Positions 9,747 through 18,768 of a DNA stretch of 53,895 nt are shown piece after piece; within the stretch, counting starts at the first letter, position 1, and each line of letters begins with the position of its first letter. Source of the DNA: Cysteiniphilum halobium (lineage in GTDB: Bacteria; Pseudomonadota; Gammaproteobacteria; Francisellales; Francisellaceae); contig NZ_KZ984539.1 in assembly GCF_003574425.1 (NCBI RefSeq), forward strand, positions 8,826 to 62,720. The letters run 5' to 3'. Made by a program: the position numbers and the translations under genes. The notes under the pieces were generated by a model, which was not told the DNA's origin, did not search any database, and worked only from the letters and a program-made list of their open reading frames with translations.

Positions 9747-10550
9747 TTATGCATTGACGTTGGTGCTTTCAAAGATCTTGTCCGCAGAAGCAGCAACAAA
9801 TCCTTGATAAAGCTTGCCGGTGTGATCAGGATAGCGTTTAGCAAATTCATAATAACAGCATGGAATCTCCTTTGTGCCTTCGCTAAAGTCGACCTTAATC
9901 ATGCCTGATTTAGTACTGGATTGTTCCAGTAAGTCGCGTGGCGTGCCTTTGATTTCACCTCCTGAATTATTTAAATCAAAACCGTGCTTTTTAAGGAAAG
10001 TATTCACTTCATGTACTTCATTAAACTGATCTAATGCATTGATAAAAACAGTAAAGTGATTTGCTCTAAAGCCAAAGACATAAAACCATGCTGCATATTC
10101 GGATTCACTTAATAATGTTTGGTAAATCTTATGACTTGGTTTGCCCCAAGAGTTGCCAGATAAGAGTAATTTCTCAGGATGATCAAGTAGTGTTTGAGGA
10201 ATTTGATCAATACATGATTTAATCGTCTTTTGTGCAAAGGAGCTTAATTTCTCAAGAAGCAGTTGGCTGATAAAAATTTTAGGTTGTGTCGCGTCTTTAT
10301 ATTCATAATGCTTGGCAAAAAGTTTTTTCTCTGTAAAGTGGTAGTCCCCATTTTCAAAATAGCCTTCGGCAATAAAAGGTTTTGCCAAAACTTGAAGATT
10401 AATACGAGGATCATTAATCGTGCGTAGTGCGATGTGATCATTAATAACTTGTGCATTATGATCACAAAAAAGATCATAGATTTTTTGCACATGCGGATTA
10501 GTGTCAACGTACTGTTGCCATAAATCCTCTAAAATGATGATATGTGACAT
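9747..10550 (-). CDS. hglS: DUF1338 protein, HglS-like 2-oxoadipate dioxygenase/decarboxylase
   Basis: DUF1338 enzymes of the HglS type use Fe(II) and O2 to convert 2-oxoadipate to D-2-hydroxyglutarate. The 267-residue protein begins at 10550, with AGGAG 7 nt upstream. A longer frame would run into the aldehyde dehydrogenase gene. Conserved blocks include NDHIALRTI (His39), FRANHFTVFIN (His165), the loop TPRDLLEQSSTKSG, and CYYEFAKRYP (Glu235). These His, His and Glu are the likely metal ligands. It is the short form of the family; Pseudomonas HglS is longer. It is sandwiched by 10- and 9-nt gaps between the dehydrogenase and aminotransferase genes. Confidence 0.88.
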   Translation of the reverse strand: MSHIIILEDLWQQYVDTNPHVQKIYDLFCDHNAQVINDHIALRTINDPRINLQVLAKPFIAEGYFENGDYHFTEKKLFAKHYEYKDATQPKIFISQLLLEKLSSFAQKTIKSCIDQIPQTLLDHPEKLLLSGNSWGKPSHKIYQTLLSESEYAAWFYVFGFRANHFTVFINALDQFNEVHEVNTFLKKHGFDLNNSGGEIKGTPRDLLEQSSTKSGMIKVDFSEGTKEIPCCYYEFAKRYPDHTGKLYQGFVAASADKIFESTNVNA

Positions 10551-10560
10551 AGTTGTTCTC

Positions 10561-12060
10561 CTACTCTCCAAGCGAAAATTTAATGCCTTGTGCAAGTGGC
10601 AAATCTTTGCTCCAATTCATGGTAACGGTTTGGCGACGCATATATGCTTTCCAAGCATCAGAGCCAGCTTCACGCCCACCACCTGTATGCTTCTCGCCAC
10701 CAAAGGCACCTCCTATTTCAGCGCCTGATGTACCAATATTAACATTAGCAATCCCACAATCACTACCTGCATAGGACAAAAACTTTTCAGAATGATCTAT
10801 GCGCTGGGTGAAAATGGCCGATGATAAGCCGTGGTCAACTTGGTTGTTGATCTCAATTGCGTGCTCAATATTATCAAATGGCATCACAAATAAGATAGGG
10901 CAGAAGTTTTCTTGATTCACAATATCCCAATCAGGTTTGGCTTCGATTAATGTAGGCTCAACATAGTTGCCTGGTTTGTTAATCACATTGCCACCGAAAA
11001 GAACATTACCACCTAACTCTTTAGCGCGAGCAACTGCTTTTTGATAAATACCTACAAGATTCTGATCGATCAAAGGTCCCATAAGGTTCTTGGTATCTAG
11101 TGGATCACCGACAGTGATTTGTTTATATGCATTTTGCAGACGCTTAACAACATCTTGATAGATGTTTTTGTGTACTAATAAACGACGCAATGAAGTGCAG
11201 CGTTGTCCGGCAGTTCCAACAGCACCAAAGACAACAGCAGGGATTGCCAATTTTAAATCAGCAGATTCGTCAATAATCGCGGCATTATTACCACCTAATT
11301 CAAGCAATGATTTACCAAAACGCTTGGCAACGCGTGCGCCAACGTCGCGTCCCACGGCAGTGGAGCCGGTGAAAGATAAAAGTGCTACGCGCTCATCGGC
11401 AACGAGTGCTTTAGAGACATCAACACTCTTTGAAACCACAGATGTAAAAACATTCGGGAAGTTATGTGCTTTAGTGACGCGATCACAAATCTCTTGAATT
11501 GCTAATGCGCAAAGTGGGGTTTTTGGTGAAGGGTTCCAAACAACCGTATTACCACAGATTGCTGCAATAAAGGCATTCCATGACCAGACAGCAACAGGGA
11601 AGTTATATGCTGAGATGACACCGACAACACCAAGTGGATGCCACTGCTCAAACATGCGGTGATCTGGGCGCTCTGAATGCATTGATTTACCATAAAGCAT
11701 GCGCGCTTGACCAACAGCAAAATCAGCCATATCGATCATCTCTTGAACTTCGCCATCACCTTCTTGCTTGGATTTACCCATTTCAAGTGATACCAGGCTA
11801 CCTAATTGGTCTTTATGCTTTCTTAATTCCTCACCGATTAAACGCACTAATTCAGCGCGTTGTGGCGCTGGAATCTTACGCCATTTTATAAAAGCTTGTT
11901 GTGCTTCGGTAATCGTTTGCTGAAGATGTGGAACACCTAAGCTTGGAACTTTGGCTAAGAGTTCATTATTTGCTGGGTTAAAGCTTTCGATATATTCACC
12001 GGTGTTATGTTTAGCTGCATATTGTGTTAGTTGCTCTGTGTAGCTTATCATGCAAGTCAT
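10561..12060 (-). CDS. amaB: Antiquitin-type aldehyde dehydrogenase (2-aminoadipate semialdehyde dehydrogenase)
   Basis: NAD-dependent aldehyde dehydrogenase of the ALDH7 group, 499 residues. It has the general base Glu255 in LLELGGNNA, the nucleophile Cys288 in GQRCTSLRR, and the diagnostic end [17 protein letters not shown] followed by [12 protein letters not shown]. Characterised ALDH7 enzymes oxidise 2-aminoadipate-6-semialdehyde to 2-aminoadipate. It follows the saccharopine-dehydrogenase-family gene by 143 nt, a gap that contains a family B repeat, and is followed after 10 nt by the DUF1338 gene. The symbol is by analogy with Pseudomonas. Confidence 0.92.
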   Translation of the reverse strand: MTCMISYTEQLTQYAAKHNTGEYIESFNPANNELLAKVPSLGVPHLQQTITEAQQAFIKWRKIPAPQRAELVRLIGEELRKHKDQLGSLVSLEMGKSKQEGDGEVQEMIDMADFAVGQARMLYGKSMHSERPDHRMFEQWHPLGVVGVISAYNFPVAVWSWNAFIAAICGNTVVWNPSPKTPLCALAIQEICDRVTKAHNFPNVFTSVVSKSVDVSKALVADERVALLSFTGSTAVGRDVGARVAKRFGKSLLELGGNNAAIIDESADLKLAIPAVVFGAVGTAGQRCTSLRRLLVHKNIYQDVVKRLQNAYKQITVGDPLDTKNLMGPLIDQNLVGIYQKAVARAKELGGNVLFGGNVINKPGNYVEPTLIEAKPDWDIVNQENFCPILFVMPFDNIEHAIEINNQVDHGLSSAIFTQRIDHSEKFLSYAGSDCGIANVNIGTSGAEIGGAFGGEKHTGGGREAGSDAWKAYMRRQTVTMNWSKDLPLAQGIKFSLGE

Positions 12061-12094
12061 TGTATTATATTCTCCATTTATTTAATTTAGGTCA

Positions 12095-12210
12095 TTTAGT
12101 AATGATGTATCAAGCTAGTGCCTCTCCCTTTGTGGGATCGCTCGTGCAGCTTTTGCTGCACGGGTGAGGGTAATTAATACTTAACTTATTCTTAACTCAT
12201 TATTTAGATA
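12095..12210. repeat. Dispersed repeat, family B, copy 1
   Basis: The core is 12121-12170, reading CCTCTCCCTTTGTGGGATCG, then CTCGTGCAGC with its complement GCTGCACG, then GGGTGAGGG. The similarity with the copy at 20222-20335 continues on both sides, for example TTAACTTATTC on the right. It sits between two genes of the putative lysine-catabolic cluster. Confidence 0.8.
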
Positions 12211-13367
12211 TATTCTCTTTTACTTGGATTGGCACCAAGTTCGGGCTTTGGGTTATCAGCGCAATGATCTAAAAAGTTATAACGATAATAGTGTCCAAAG
12301 CGATTATCCATCATCTGTGTTAGGCTAATATCCTCTTGTTTGGCAAAGCCGGTTTTAAAATGCGCTTGTTTTAACGCAAGATCAATCGTAACACATAAAC
12401 CGCATGCCGTTGTTAATTGCAAAGCACTCCATTTTTGTCCAAAGGCTTCTTGTGAATGATATTTCTTGGCAAAATGGCGTTCACTGTACACACCATTAAT
12501 TGTGCCTTCAACAGAGACATACACGAGCACAACATCATCTTCAACGCGTGGAATGGCATTATTAAAGATTTCACATAATAGTTCTTGTTTGTCTTTGAGT
12601 TTAAGATCGTTTATTAAAAAGCGTAATTTTTCACAATGTCCTGGGTAACGTATGCTTTTGTAATTGATGTTGCGTACTTTGCCCTTGTAGGTATCTTTTA
12701 ATGAGCCAATACCGCCTGAAGTATTAAATGCCTCATAAGTTAACCCGTCAACTTTGATGGTTTCAAGATCAGCCAGAGGTTCAATCGTGACATTTTTGAA
12801 GTCTTCAATGGCCTCACATGGTTTCACATACTCATTGATTAACCCTTCTGTTGACCAAGTCAGTGCATATTGCAATGGATGGCTGATATTAACAGGTAGG
12901 GCTCCTACGCGCATTTTGACCGTTTCTACTTCATCAAAAAGTTTAACAAGATCATTAGTCACAACACTGATGAATCCGGGTGCTAGACCACATTGAGGGG
13001 CAAAGACCTTGTTGCTGTTTTGTGCAAGAGACTCAACATACTTAGTCGTCTCTACATCTTCGGTTAGATCAAAATAATGGGTGTCACATGCTTTCGCCAT
13101 TTCCGCGACTTTCTTGGTTAAAAAGTATGGCAAAGCAGCAGCTAGAGCCGTAATATTATGTTGTTTGATATAGGCTTTAACATTGTCTTTTTTCGTAATA
13201 TCTAATATGCAGTGCGTTAAATGGTGCATATGTTTGCCAAGCTGTAGAGGCTTTCTATCGGCTTGAATGTCAGCAATATGCACGTGATAGTCGCCACTTG
13301 ATGCAAGCATTGCACCGGTTAAAAGTCCAACTCTGCCACTACCAAATATCAGTACATTGATCATCAT
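12204..13367 (-). CDS. Saccharopine dehydrogenase-family oxidoreductase, L-lysine 6-dehydrogenase-like
   Basis: NAD(P)-dependent dehydrogenase with an N-terminal Rossmann motif GSGRVG (residues 9-14) and the family's catalytic/dimerisation domain. Its 387 residues and the blocks CGLAPGFIS, AFNTSGGIGSL and YKSIRYPGHCEK resemble L-lysine 6-dehydrogenase (about 385 residues) more than longer LYS9-type saccharopine dehydrogenases. It would then convert lysine directly to 2-aminoadipate semialdehyde; otherwise it would split saccharopine. The second ATG (13364) is better spaced from GGAGG. It is the first gene of the catabolic cluster and divergent from comEC. Confidence 0.85.
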   Translation of the reverse strand: MMINVLIFGSGRVGLLTGAMLASSGDYHVHIADIQADRKPLQLGKHMHHLTHCILDITKKDNVKAYIKQHNITALAAALPYFLTKKVAEMAKACDTHYFDLTEDVETTKYVESLAQNSNKVFAPQCGLAPGFISVVTNDLVKLFDEVETVKMRVGALPVNISHPLQYALTWSTEGLINEYVKPCEAIEDFKNVTIEPLADLETIKVDGLTYEAFNTSGGIGSLKDTYKGKVRNINYKSIRYPGHCEKLRFLINDLKLKDKQELLCEIFNNAIPRVEDDVVLVYVSVEGTINGVYSERHFAKKYHSQEAFGQKWSALQLTTACGLCVTIDLALKQAHFKTGFAKQEDISLTQMMDNRFGHYYRYNFLDHCADNPKPELGANPSKREYI

Positions 13368-13466
13368 TATCCTCCGTTTTACTGTGCTTACCTTAATGAT
13401 TAAAAGTAAGCTATATTGATTTTCTGGTTAATAAATTTCGCTCAAGAACGTCGATTTCGCTAAAAT

Positions 13467-13483
13467 AGGTATTAATGATACCT
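13467..13483. promoter_or_regulatory. Palindrome between the dehydrogenase gene and comEC
   Basis: AGGTATTAATGATACCT is a perfect 6-bp-arm inverted repeat with a 5-nt spacer. It lies in the 197-nt divergent intergenic region, about 100 nt upstream of both start codons. It could be an operator for the catabolic cluster, but no regulator gene is adjacent. Confidence 0.35.
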
Positions 13484-13564
13484 AAAATATGAAGATATTT
13501 TACATATTGACAGTATTGTTGCAATAAAAATCCAGCAAAATTTAACAGCACTTTTTTCGTAAAA

Positions 13565-15721
13565 ATGCTTTATCTTCACTATGCTAAGAACAGTGTTTGT
13601 TATTTGAACTTTTTTATGTCTAGACGTGTGACTTATACTCTAATGATTATGTTATTGCTTATTGTCATGATGCATGGTGTTTGGGTGTTTTATTCCTATG
13701 CTCAGAAATATCCTGAAAATCAGTTGAATAAGACAATCAGGATTGAGGGTGTGGTTGCTAGTTTGGTGGATCGAGATAAAGCTGTTAGTAAGTTTTTGTT
13801 TGCGACAAAGGATGGCTTAATCCGTTTGAGTTTGTATCCAAATAAAAACTTAAGACCATGGCAGTTAACCCCAGGTTCGCGCTGGCGTTTACATGTAAAG
13901 CTGCAAACAGCAAAAGGCTTTAGCAACCCTGGTGTTTTTAATTATGCCAATTGGCTTAAGCGCCAGCGTGTCAAAGCAGTAGGCTATGTTAAAACAGATG
14001 AAAAAGCGCAGTTTCGTGGAATAGATTACCGCTATTTTGTTGAACGCTTGCGATATAAAATTGAACGCATATTGCAAAAAACCATTAAAGATACACAATC
14101 AAGAGCATTAGCAAGTGCGCTTTTGATTGGCAATAAAAATGAATTAACTCCCGAAGATAAGCGCCTCTTCCAGCAAACTGGGACTTCTCATTTGATCGCT
14201 ATCTCAGGTCTTCACATTGGTATGATTGCACTATTTGCCTTTTGTCTATTACGTATTTTGTGGTCTTGTTCTGTGCGTCTATGCCAAGCGTTGCCTGCAC
14301 AAAAAGCAGCGTTAATTGCCGCTGTTGTTAGTGCCTTTGGGTACAGTCTTTTAGCTGGTTTTGCCATTCCTACACAACGCGCTTTTATCATGGTACTTGT
14401 TTTTTCGGTAGGGCTTTTTATTAATCGCAAAGTCAATAGCTTTTATTTATTATTCTTAGCAGGTGTTATTATTGTTTTGTGGCAGCCATTGTCCTTATTT
14501 GAGCCGGGGTTTTGGCTGTCGTTTATGGCAGTTTTCTTTCTGATTGTCATTAATCGCAGTTTATTATCATTGGCTAAATTTAAACGCTATTTCTTGATAC
14601 AATTGTTATTAATGATTTTGTTGATCCCGTTGACTATTTTTTGGTTCCAAGGTTTTAGTATGGTGGGTGTTATCGCTAATCTGATAGCGATTCCTTGGGT
14701 GAGCTTTTTAGTTGTGCCAAGTTTGTTTATTAATCTTGTATTGTCATTTTTTGGTGTTGATTTTTGGTTTATTAGCGCCTATTTGATTGAGCTTTTGGTT
14801 CTATGGCTTACGCTCTTACCCGTTGATATGTTGTTTTTTTATTGGCATAGTATTTCGATGTTGGCGGTTATAAGTGCTGTGATTGGATTGACTTTATTAC
14901 TATTCCCATTGCCGTGGTATTTGCGTCTTTTAAGTATTGTGATGTTTATCCCCATTTTTCAAAAAGAGTATCTGCCATCAGGTGTGGCTTTTAAAATGAC
15001 AGTGCTGGATGTTGGCCAAGGCTTATCTGTTGCTATTCAAACACCAGAAACGGTAGTTGTGTATGATACGGCAGGTGGAAATGGCAAGAAATTTGTTGTG
15101 GCTGAACATACACTTATTCCCTATCTTAAACACCAAGGCGTTCATCATATTGATACGCTTATTATCAGTCATAAAGACAAAGATCATAGTGGTGGATTCA
15201 ATCATGTGCTAAATGCCTTTACAGTAGCAAGAATATTTAGCAACGAGAAAATTGCCAAAGTAAATGTAGACATTTGTCAAGAGGGTTTACAGTGGCAGGT
15301 TCATGCCATAAAATTTCAATTTCTTACCGCAAATCATCTTAAAGGAAATAATGGTTCTTGTGTGTTAAAGGTAAGTTTCAATAACCAATCAGTTCTATTA
15401 ACTGGCGATATTTACAAAACAGCTGAACGTCATTTGATTAAGAATAATCGATTACTGCTTCCCTCAACAATTTTGCTTGCACCGCACCATGGCAGCTCAA
15501 GCTCATCATCTAAAGCATTTATTGAAGCTGTCAATCCACAGTATGTGATCTTTAGTAGTGGCAAACATGAAGGCTTTAAGCATCCGCATAGCAAGGTGGT
15601 TCAAGACTATCAAGCTGCAGGTATAAAAATATTAAATACCGCACAAAATGGTGCAATCACAGCTATATTTAAAGATAATGGCGAGCTTGAGATAGAAACA
15701 AATAAAGCTGAAGAAGACTAA
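13565..15721 (+). CDS. comEC: DNA internalisation competence protein ComEC/Rec2
   Basis: Inner-membrane channel that takes single-stranded DNA into the cytoplasm during natural transformation. The 718 residues comprise a DUF4131-like N-terminal region, a central competence domain with many membrane helices (ISGLHIGM near residue 215), and a C-terminal metallo-beta-lactamase-like domain with SHKDKDHSGG, LLTGDI and LAPHHGSSSSS. This full three-domain layout is typical. The true start may be the internal ATG at 13616 (MSRRVTY); neither start has a strong ribosome site. With the pilin gene at 18.3 kb it suggests the host is, or was, transformable. Confidence 0.95.
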   Translation: MLYLHYAKNSVCYLNFFMSRRVTYTLMIMLLLIVMMHGVWVFYSYAQKYPENQLNKTIRIEGVVASLVDRDKAVSKFLFATKDGLIRLSLYPNKNLRPWQLTPGSRWRLHVKLQTAKGFSNPGVFNYANWLKRQRVKAVGYVKTDEKAQFRGIDYRYFVERLRYKIERILQKTIKDTQSRALASALLIGNKNELTPEDKRLFQQTGTSHLIAISGLHIGMIALFAFCLLRILWSCSVRLCQALPAQKAALIAAVVSAFGYSLLAGFAIPTQRAFIMVLVFSVGLFINRKVNSFYLLFLAGVIIVLWQPLSLFEPGFWLSFMAVFFLIVINRSLLSLAKFKRYFLIQLLLMILLIPLTIFWFQGFSMVGVIANLIAIPWVSFLVVPSLFINLVLSFFGVDFWFISAYLIELLVLWLTLLPVDMLFFYWHSISMLAVISAVIGLTLLLFPLPWYLRLLSIVMFIPIFQKEYLPSGVAFKMTVLDVGQGLSVAIQTPETVVVYDTAGGNGKKFVVAEHTLIPYLKHQGVHHIDTLIISHKDKDHSGGFNHVLNAFTVARIFSNEKIAKVNVDICQEGLQWQVHAIKFQFLTANHLKGNNGSCVLKVSFNNQSVLLTGDIYKTAERHLIKNNRLLLPSTILLAPHHGSSSSSSKAFIEAVNPQYVIFSSGKHEGFKHPHSKVVQDYQAAGIKILNTAQNGAITAIFKDNGELEIETNKAEED

Positions 15722-15802
15722 AAAAGATAATAATGAAATATTTACTTAAAGCCATCTATCGTACCCTAGCACAGTTAAAGGATGCGTTTGGTAAGCAAGC
15801 AA

Positions 15803-15823
15803 GGGCTTCGACTTACGCTTAGG
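15803..15823. repeat. Family A half repeat
   Basis: GGGCTTCGACTTACGCTTAGG, one arm of the hairpin repeat. A second half copy follows at 15908-15929 in the same orientation, so this comEC-acyltransferase gap holds two direct copies. Otherwise I see nothing clear in the gap. Confidence 0.6.
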
Positions 15824-15907
15824 CCATGCGTACTTGTAAGCGGGGTGCCGAGCTTGCGAGGCCGCGGTGTTGAAATAGAAAAAGTGCGGAACCTTATAAG
15901 TAACTAA

Positions 15908-15929
15908 GGACCTCGACTTATGCTTAGCC
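15908..15929. repeat. Family A half repeat
   Basis: CCTCGACTTATGCTTAGCC on the plus strand, a diverged copy of the arm at 15803. Both are followed by a similar GCG(C)TAC/ATACGG sequence. Confidence 0.5.
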
Positions 15930-16011
15930 TGCGCATACGGTAATAGTATAAATGGGTGAAGATTTAGACGTAGTTAACACAACTAAAATAAAAACAAATT
16001 GGAGAGCAAAC

Positions 16012-16926
16012 GTGAAAAGGATATGGCATATTGCAGTTGGGGTGATGCTATTGCTGCTATTGATCCTCAATACAATTTTCTTTGGGGTGCCGGTGATTGT
16101 ATTGTCATTACTGAAGCTAATCCCACAAATAGCATGGCAAAACACCATGGGGAAAATGTTAATGTTTCTGGCAACTGCGTGGATGACAATAAATAATAAA
16201 GTCAGCTTGTGCCTTTTGCCAACTCAATATATTGTCAGTGGTTATCAAGACTTTAGTATGTGTCGTTCATATTTAATTTTAAGCAATCATCAGAGTTGGC
16301 TTGATATTGTCGTGCTGCAGCAAGTATTTTTAAATAAAATTCCCTTTGCAAAGTTTTTTATGAAAAAAGAGCTTATCTATGTGCCGATCATCGGCATTGC
16401 CTGTTGGGCATTGGATTTCCCCTTAATGAAACGTTATTCGAAACACTATCTTAAAAAACACCCTAAGAAGAAAGGTCAAGACTTGCTTGAAACAAGGCGA
16501 GCCTGTCAACGCTTTAAAAGTCGCCATGTATCTGTCGTGAATTTTGTTGAGGGGACACGTTTCACACCGCAAAAGCACGCTAAAGAGGGGAAGAAGTTTA
16601 AGCATTTATTGCAACCAAAAGCCGGAGGTGTTGCACTTGCTTTAGATGTTTTAGGAGATAAAATCAAAGGGGTTTTAAACGTCACTATCGTGTACCCTGA
16701 GTGTACTCCAAGTTTTTGGGATTTCTTATGTGGTGCTATTAATAAAGTGCATATCCATATTGAATTAATTAAGCCGCAAGCTATTCCCTATCAAAATTAT
16801 TATCAAGATGATACAGCAAAGATGGGTTTTCAAGCATGGATTAATACGCTATGGCAGCAAAACGATGCCACAATTAGTAAAATATTAGAAGATAAATCAC
16901 TTAACATTAACCAGACAAAACAGTAA
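16012..16926 (+). CDS. YihG-type 1-acyl-glycerol-3-phosphate acyltransferase family protein
   Basis: Membrane-bound PlsC-superfamily acyltransferase acting on a phospholipid precursor or related lipid. I chose the GTG at 16012 because GGAG lies 7 nt upstream; a frame from the ATG at 15952 has no ribosome site. The 304-residue protein opens with a membrane helix. It carries the catalytic NHQSWLD block (NHX4D) and the substrate-binding FVEGTRFT block, followed by the GGVALALDVLG region typical of the E. coli YihG subgroup. The exact acceptor is unknown. Confidence 0.88.
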   Translation: MKRIWHIAVGVMLLLLLILNTIFFGVPVIVLSLLKLIPQIAWQNTMGKMLMFLATAWMTINNKVSLCLLPTQYIVSGYQDFSMCRSYLILSNHQSWLDIVVLQQVFLNKIPFAKFFMKKELIYVPIIGIACWALDFPLMKRYSKHYLKKHPKKKGQDLLETRRACQRFKSRHVSVVNFVEGTRFTPQKHAKEGKKFKHLLQPKAGGVALALDVLGDKIKGVLNVTIVYPECTPSFWDFLCGAINKVHIHIELIKPQAIPYQNYYQDDTAKMGFQAWINTLWQQNDATISKILEDKSLNINQTKQ

Positions 16927-17001
16927 GATGTGCGCCATAATTTGGACGAATCCACTGTAAAAGGTGCCAGAATGTTAATAAGTAAGCCAAAGAGTCAAGA
17001 G

Positions 17002-17181
17002 ATGTCAGAATTAGAATATAAAAGATATATGTGTGTGGTGTGTGGTTGGATTTATGATGAGGCAGAAGGCTGGCCAGAAGATGGTATTCACCCAGGAACC
17101 AAGTGGGAAGATGTTCCTGATGATTTTGAGTGTCCTGATTGCGGAGTGGGTAAAGAAGACTTTGAGATGATGGAGATTTAA
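17002..17181 (+). CDS. Rubredoxin
   Basis: Small one-iron electron carrier of 59 residues. Both iron-binding knuckles are intact: C11-VV-C14-G and C44-PD-C47-G. The conserved aromatic and acidic surface [14 protein letters not shown] is typical. An in-frame ATG lies upstream at 16972, but the start at 17002 matches normal rubredoxin length and has a weak AAAGAG site. The next gene follows in the same reading frame, directly after this TAA stop. Confidence 0.93.
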   Translation: MSELEYKRYMCVVCGWIYDEAEGWPEDGIHPGTKWEDVPDDFECPDCGVGKEDFEMMEI

Positions 17182-17184
17182 ACA

Positions 17185-18099
17185 ATTATTTATTTTAACA
17201 AGCCAACTTTTCAGTCGGTTACTGTTGATGGTTTGCCATTTATTATTAAACGTGATGATTTAATCCATCCGATTTTTTCTGGTAATAAAGCATATAAGCT
17301 CTATTGGCTTATAGAGCATATTAAACATAATCCACACATAAAAAAGGTCGCATCATATGGTGGTGCGCAATCTAACTATATGTTGGCATTAGCGCAATTT
17401 TGTTCTCTGAATAAATTGGCATTTGATTATTGGTTGAAACCATTATCTAAGACGCTGAAAAATACGCCGCATGGTAATTATAAAGAGGCTTTAGCACTTG
17501 GAATGCAGAGCTGTTTTCTTGATCAAGAGTTGAGTTTGGCAAATATTAAAAGTCACTACAAGGAAGATGCAGGGATATTGATTTTAGCCCAAGGTGGTGC
17601 GGATGCGCGCGCTGAAGAGGGGATGAAATTGTGTGCGCAGGAAATCAATGCATATCTCAAACAACATAACATAACTCAAGCAAGCGTTGTGATCGCTTCA
17701 GGCACGGGAATCAGCGCTTTGTATTTGCAGCAGCATGTGGATAAAATCTATCAAGTTTATACTGTACCTTGCGTTGGCGATAAAGCATATTTATATAAGC
17801 AGATGGTTGCATTTTCTCAAGGAAAGTGGCGATTGCCAAAGATAATATCACCACTAAAAAAATATTATTTCGGGCATTGCTATCCTGAATATTTGGCAAT
17901 GTATTATAAACTCAAAAAGCAAACCAATATTGAATTTGATTTGTTGTATGATCCATTAACTTGGCAGGTGATGTTTGAGCATTATGATGCTTTACCTAAA
18001 CCGATTATTTACCTGCATTGTGGTGGTGCCAGTGGCAATATCAGTATGCTTAAGCGTTATTATCGTTTGGGTGCGAAATCACTGTCTGTTATTGAGTAA
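17185..18099 (+). CDS. ACC deaminase/D-cysteine desulfhydrase-family PLP enzyme, probable ATT start
   Basis: Fold type II PLP enzyme of the 1-aminocyclopropane-1-carboxylate deaminase / D-cysteine desulfhydrase group. Visible blocks are IKRDDLIHP, SGNKAYKL (probable Schiff-base lysine), the substrate loop YGGAQSNYMLALA, and the Gly-rich phosphate site ASGTGIS. No ATG, GTG, TTG or CTG exists between the rubredoxin stop and a TTG at 17233. Starting there would delete about 16-20 family-typical N-terminal residues (FNKPTFQSVTVDG). ATT codons at 17185 and 17188 lie 9-12 nt after GGAG, so an AUU start is likely. Substrate unknown. Confidence 0.78.
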   Translation: MIYFNKPTFQSVTVDGLPFIIKRDDLIHPIFSGNKAYKLYWLIEHIKHNPHIKKVASYGGAQSNYMLALAQFCSLNKLAFDYWLKPLSKTLKNTPHGNYKEALALGMQSCFLDQELSLANIKSHYKEDAGILILAQGGADARAEEGMKLCAQEINAYLKQHNITQASVVIASGTGISALYLQQHVDKIYQVYTVPCVGDKAYLYKQMVAFSQGKWRLPKIISPLKKYYFGHCYPEYLAMYYKLKKQTNIEFDLLYDPLTWQVMFEHYDALPKPIIYLHCGGASGNISMLKRYYRLGAKSLSVIE

Positions 18100-18317
18100 T
18101 TACTACTGAAGTTTGTGGTGTATTTCGCACACTGGGCTAGCTGATTTCGCTTTTTGCTAAATTAACCCTCAAAAAACGCCGTTTTCGGAATAATTTGCTT
18201 GCATAAAAACAAACTGTGAACTAGCTTTCTAATACAAAAAGCTCACGCGCTTATTGTGCCCCAACCCAAACGAAATTTAGAATTTAAAGGAAGTAAAAAC
18301 AAAAGAGGAGAATAGCA

Positions 18318-18761
18318 ATGGACATTAAACAAATTAAAAAAATGAGAAAACAAAAAGGTTTCTCATTAATTGAATTACTAATTGTAATTGCGATTATTGC
18401 CATTTTAACCGCGATTGCGATTCCGATGTATACCAGTTATACCGAACGGGCAAGACTATCTGAAGCGTATTCTTTCCTAGGTTCGGATAAGGTATTTGTT
18501 GCTGAACAAATTAATACGAATGGTGGGACTTTGCCTGCAACATTTGATGTGGCAGGTGGAGCTAAAACTGGAGAGTACGGGACTGTCGCAGTAACCTCTA
18601 GTACCGGTGCTATCGTCTATACTTTTGATGGAGACGTTGGTGCTAACCTTAATAACACGACTGTTACCTTGACTCCTGTTTCAGCATCAAATGGTGTAAC
18701 CTGGACTTGTGCAACTACTATAAGTAGTGCAACTGTTGCAGATGTTTGTGCTGAGTTCTAA
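18318..18761 (+). CDS. pilA: Type IV major pilin (PilA/PilE-like)
   Basis: Structural subunit of type IV pili. The 147-residue prepilin has a positively charged leader, the PilD cleavage site after Gly14 ([17 protein letters not shown]), Glu5 of the mature protein, and the hydrophobic N-terminal helix. A variable globular domain is rich in Ser, Thr, Ala and Gly, and a C-terminal cysteine pair (C131, C144) closes the D-region loop. A strong GAGGAG site lies upstream. The gene ends 7 nt before the convergent ligase-like gene, which may glycosylate it. Other pilus genes are not in the window. Confidence 0.94.
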   Translation: MDIKQIKKMRKQKGFSLIELLIVIAIIAILTAIAIPMYTSYTERARLSEAYSFLGSDKVFVAEQINTNGGTLPATFDVAGGAKTGEYGTVAVTSSTGAIVYTFDGDVGANLNNTTVTLTPVSASNGVTWTCATTISSATVADVCAEF

Positions 18762-18768
18762 TAATGCG

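Noticed and set aside
15733-15822. A 29-residue frame (MKYLLKAIYRTLAQLKDAFGK...) after comEC, ended by a family A repeat
   Set aside because: No ribosome site and no homologue I recognise; noted because the repeat may have truncated something.
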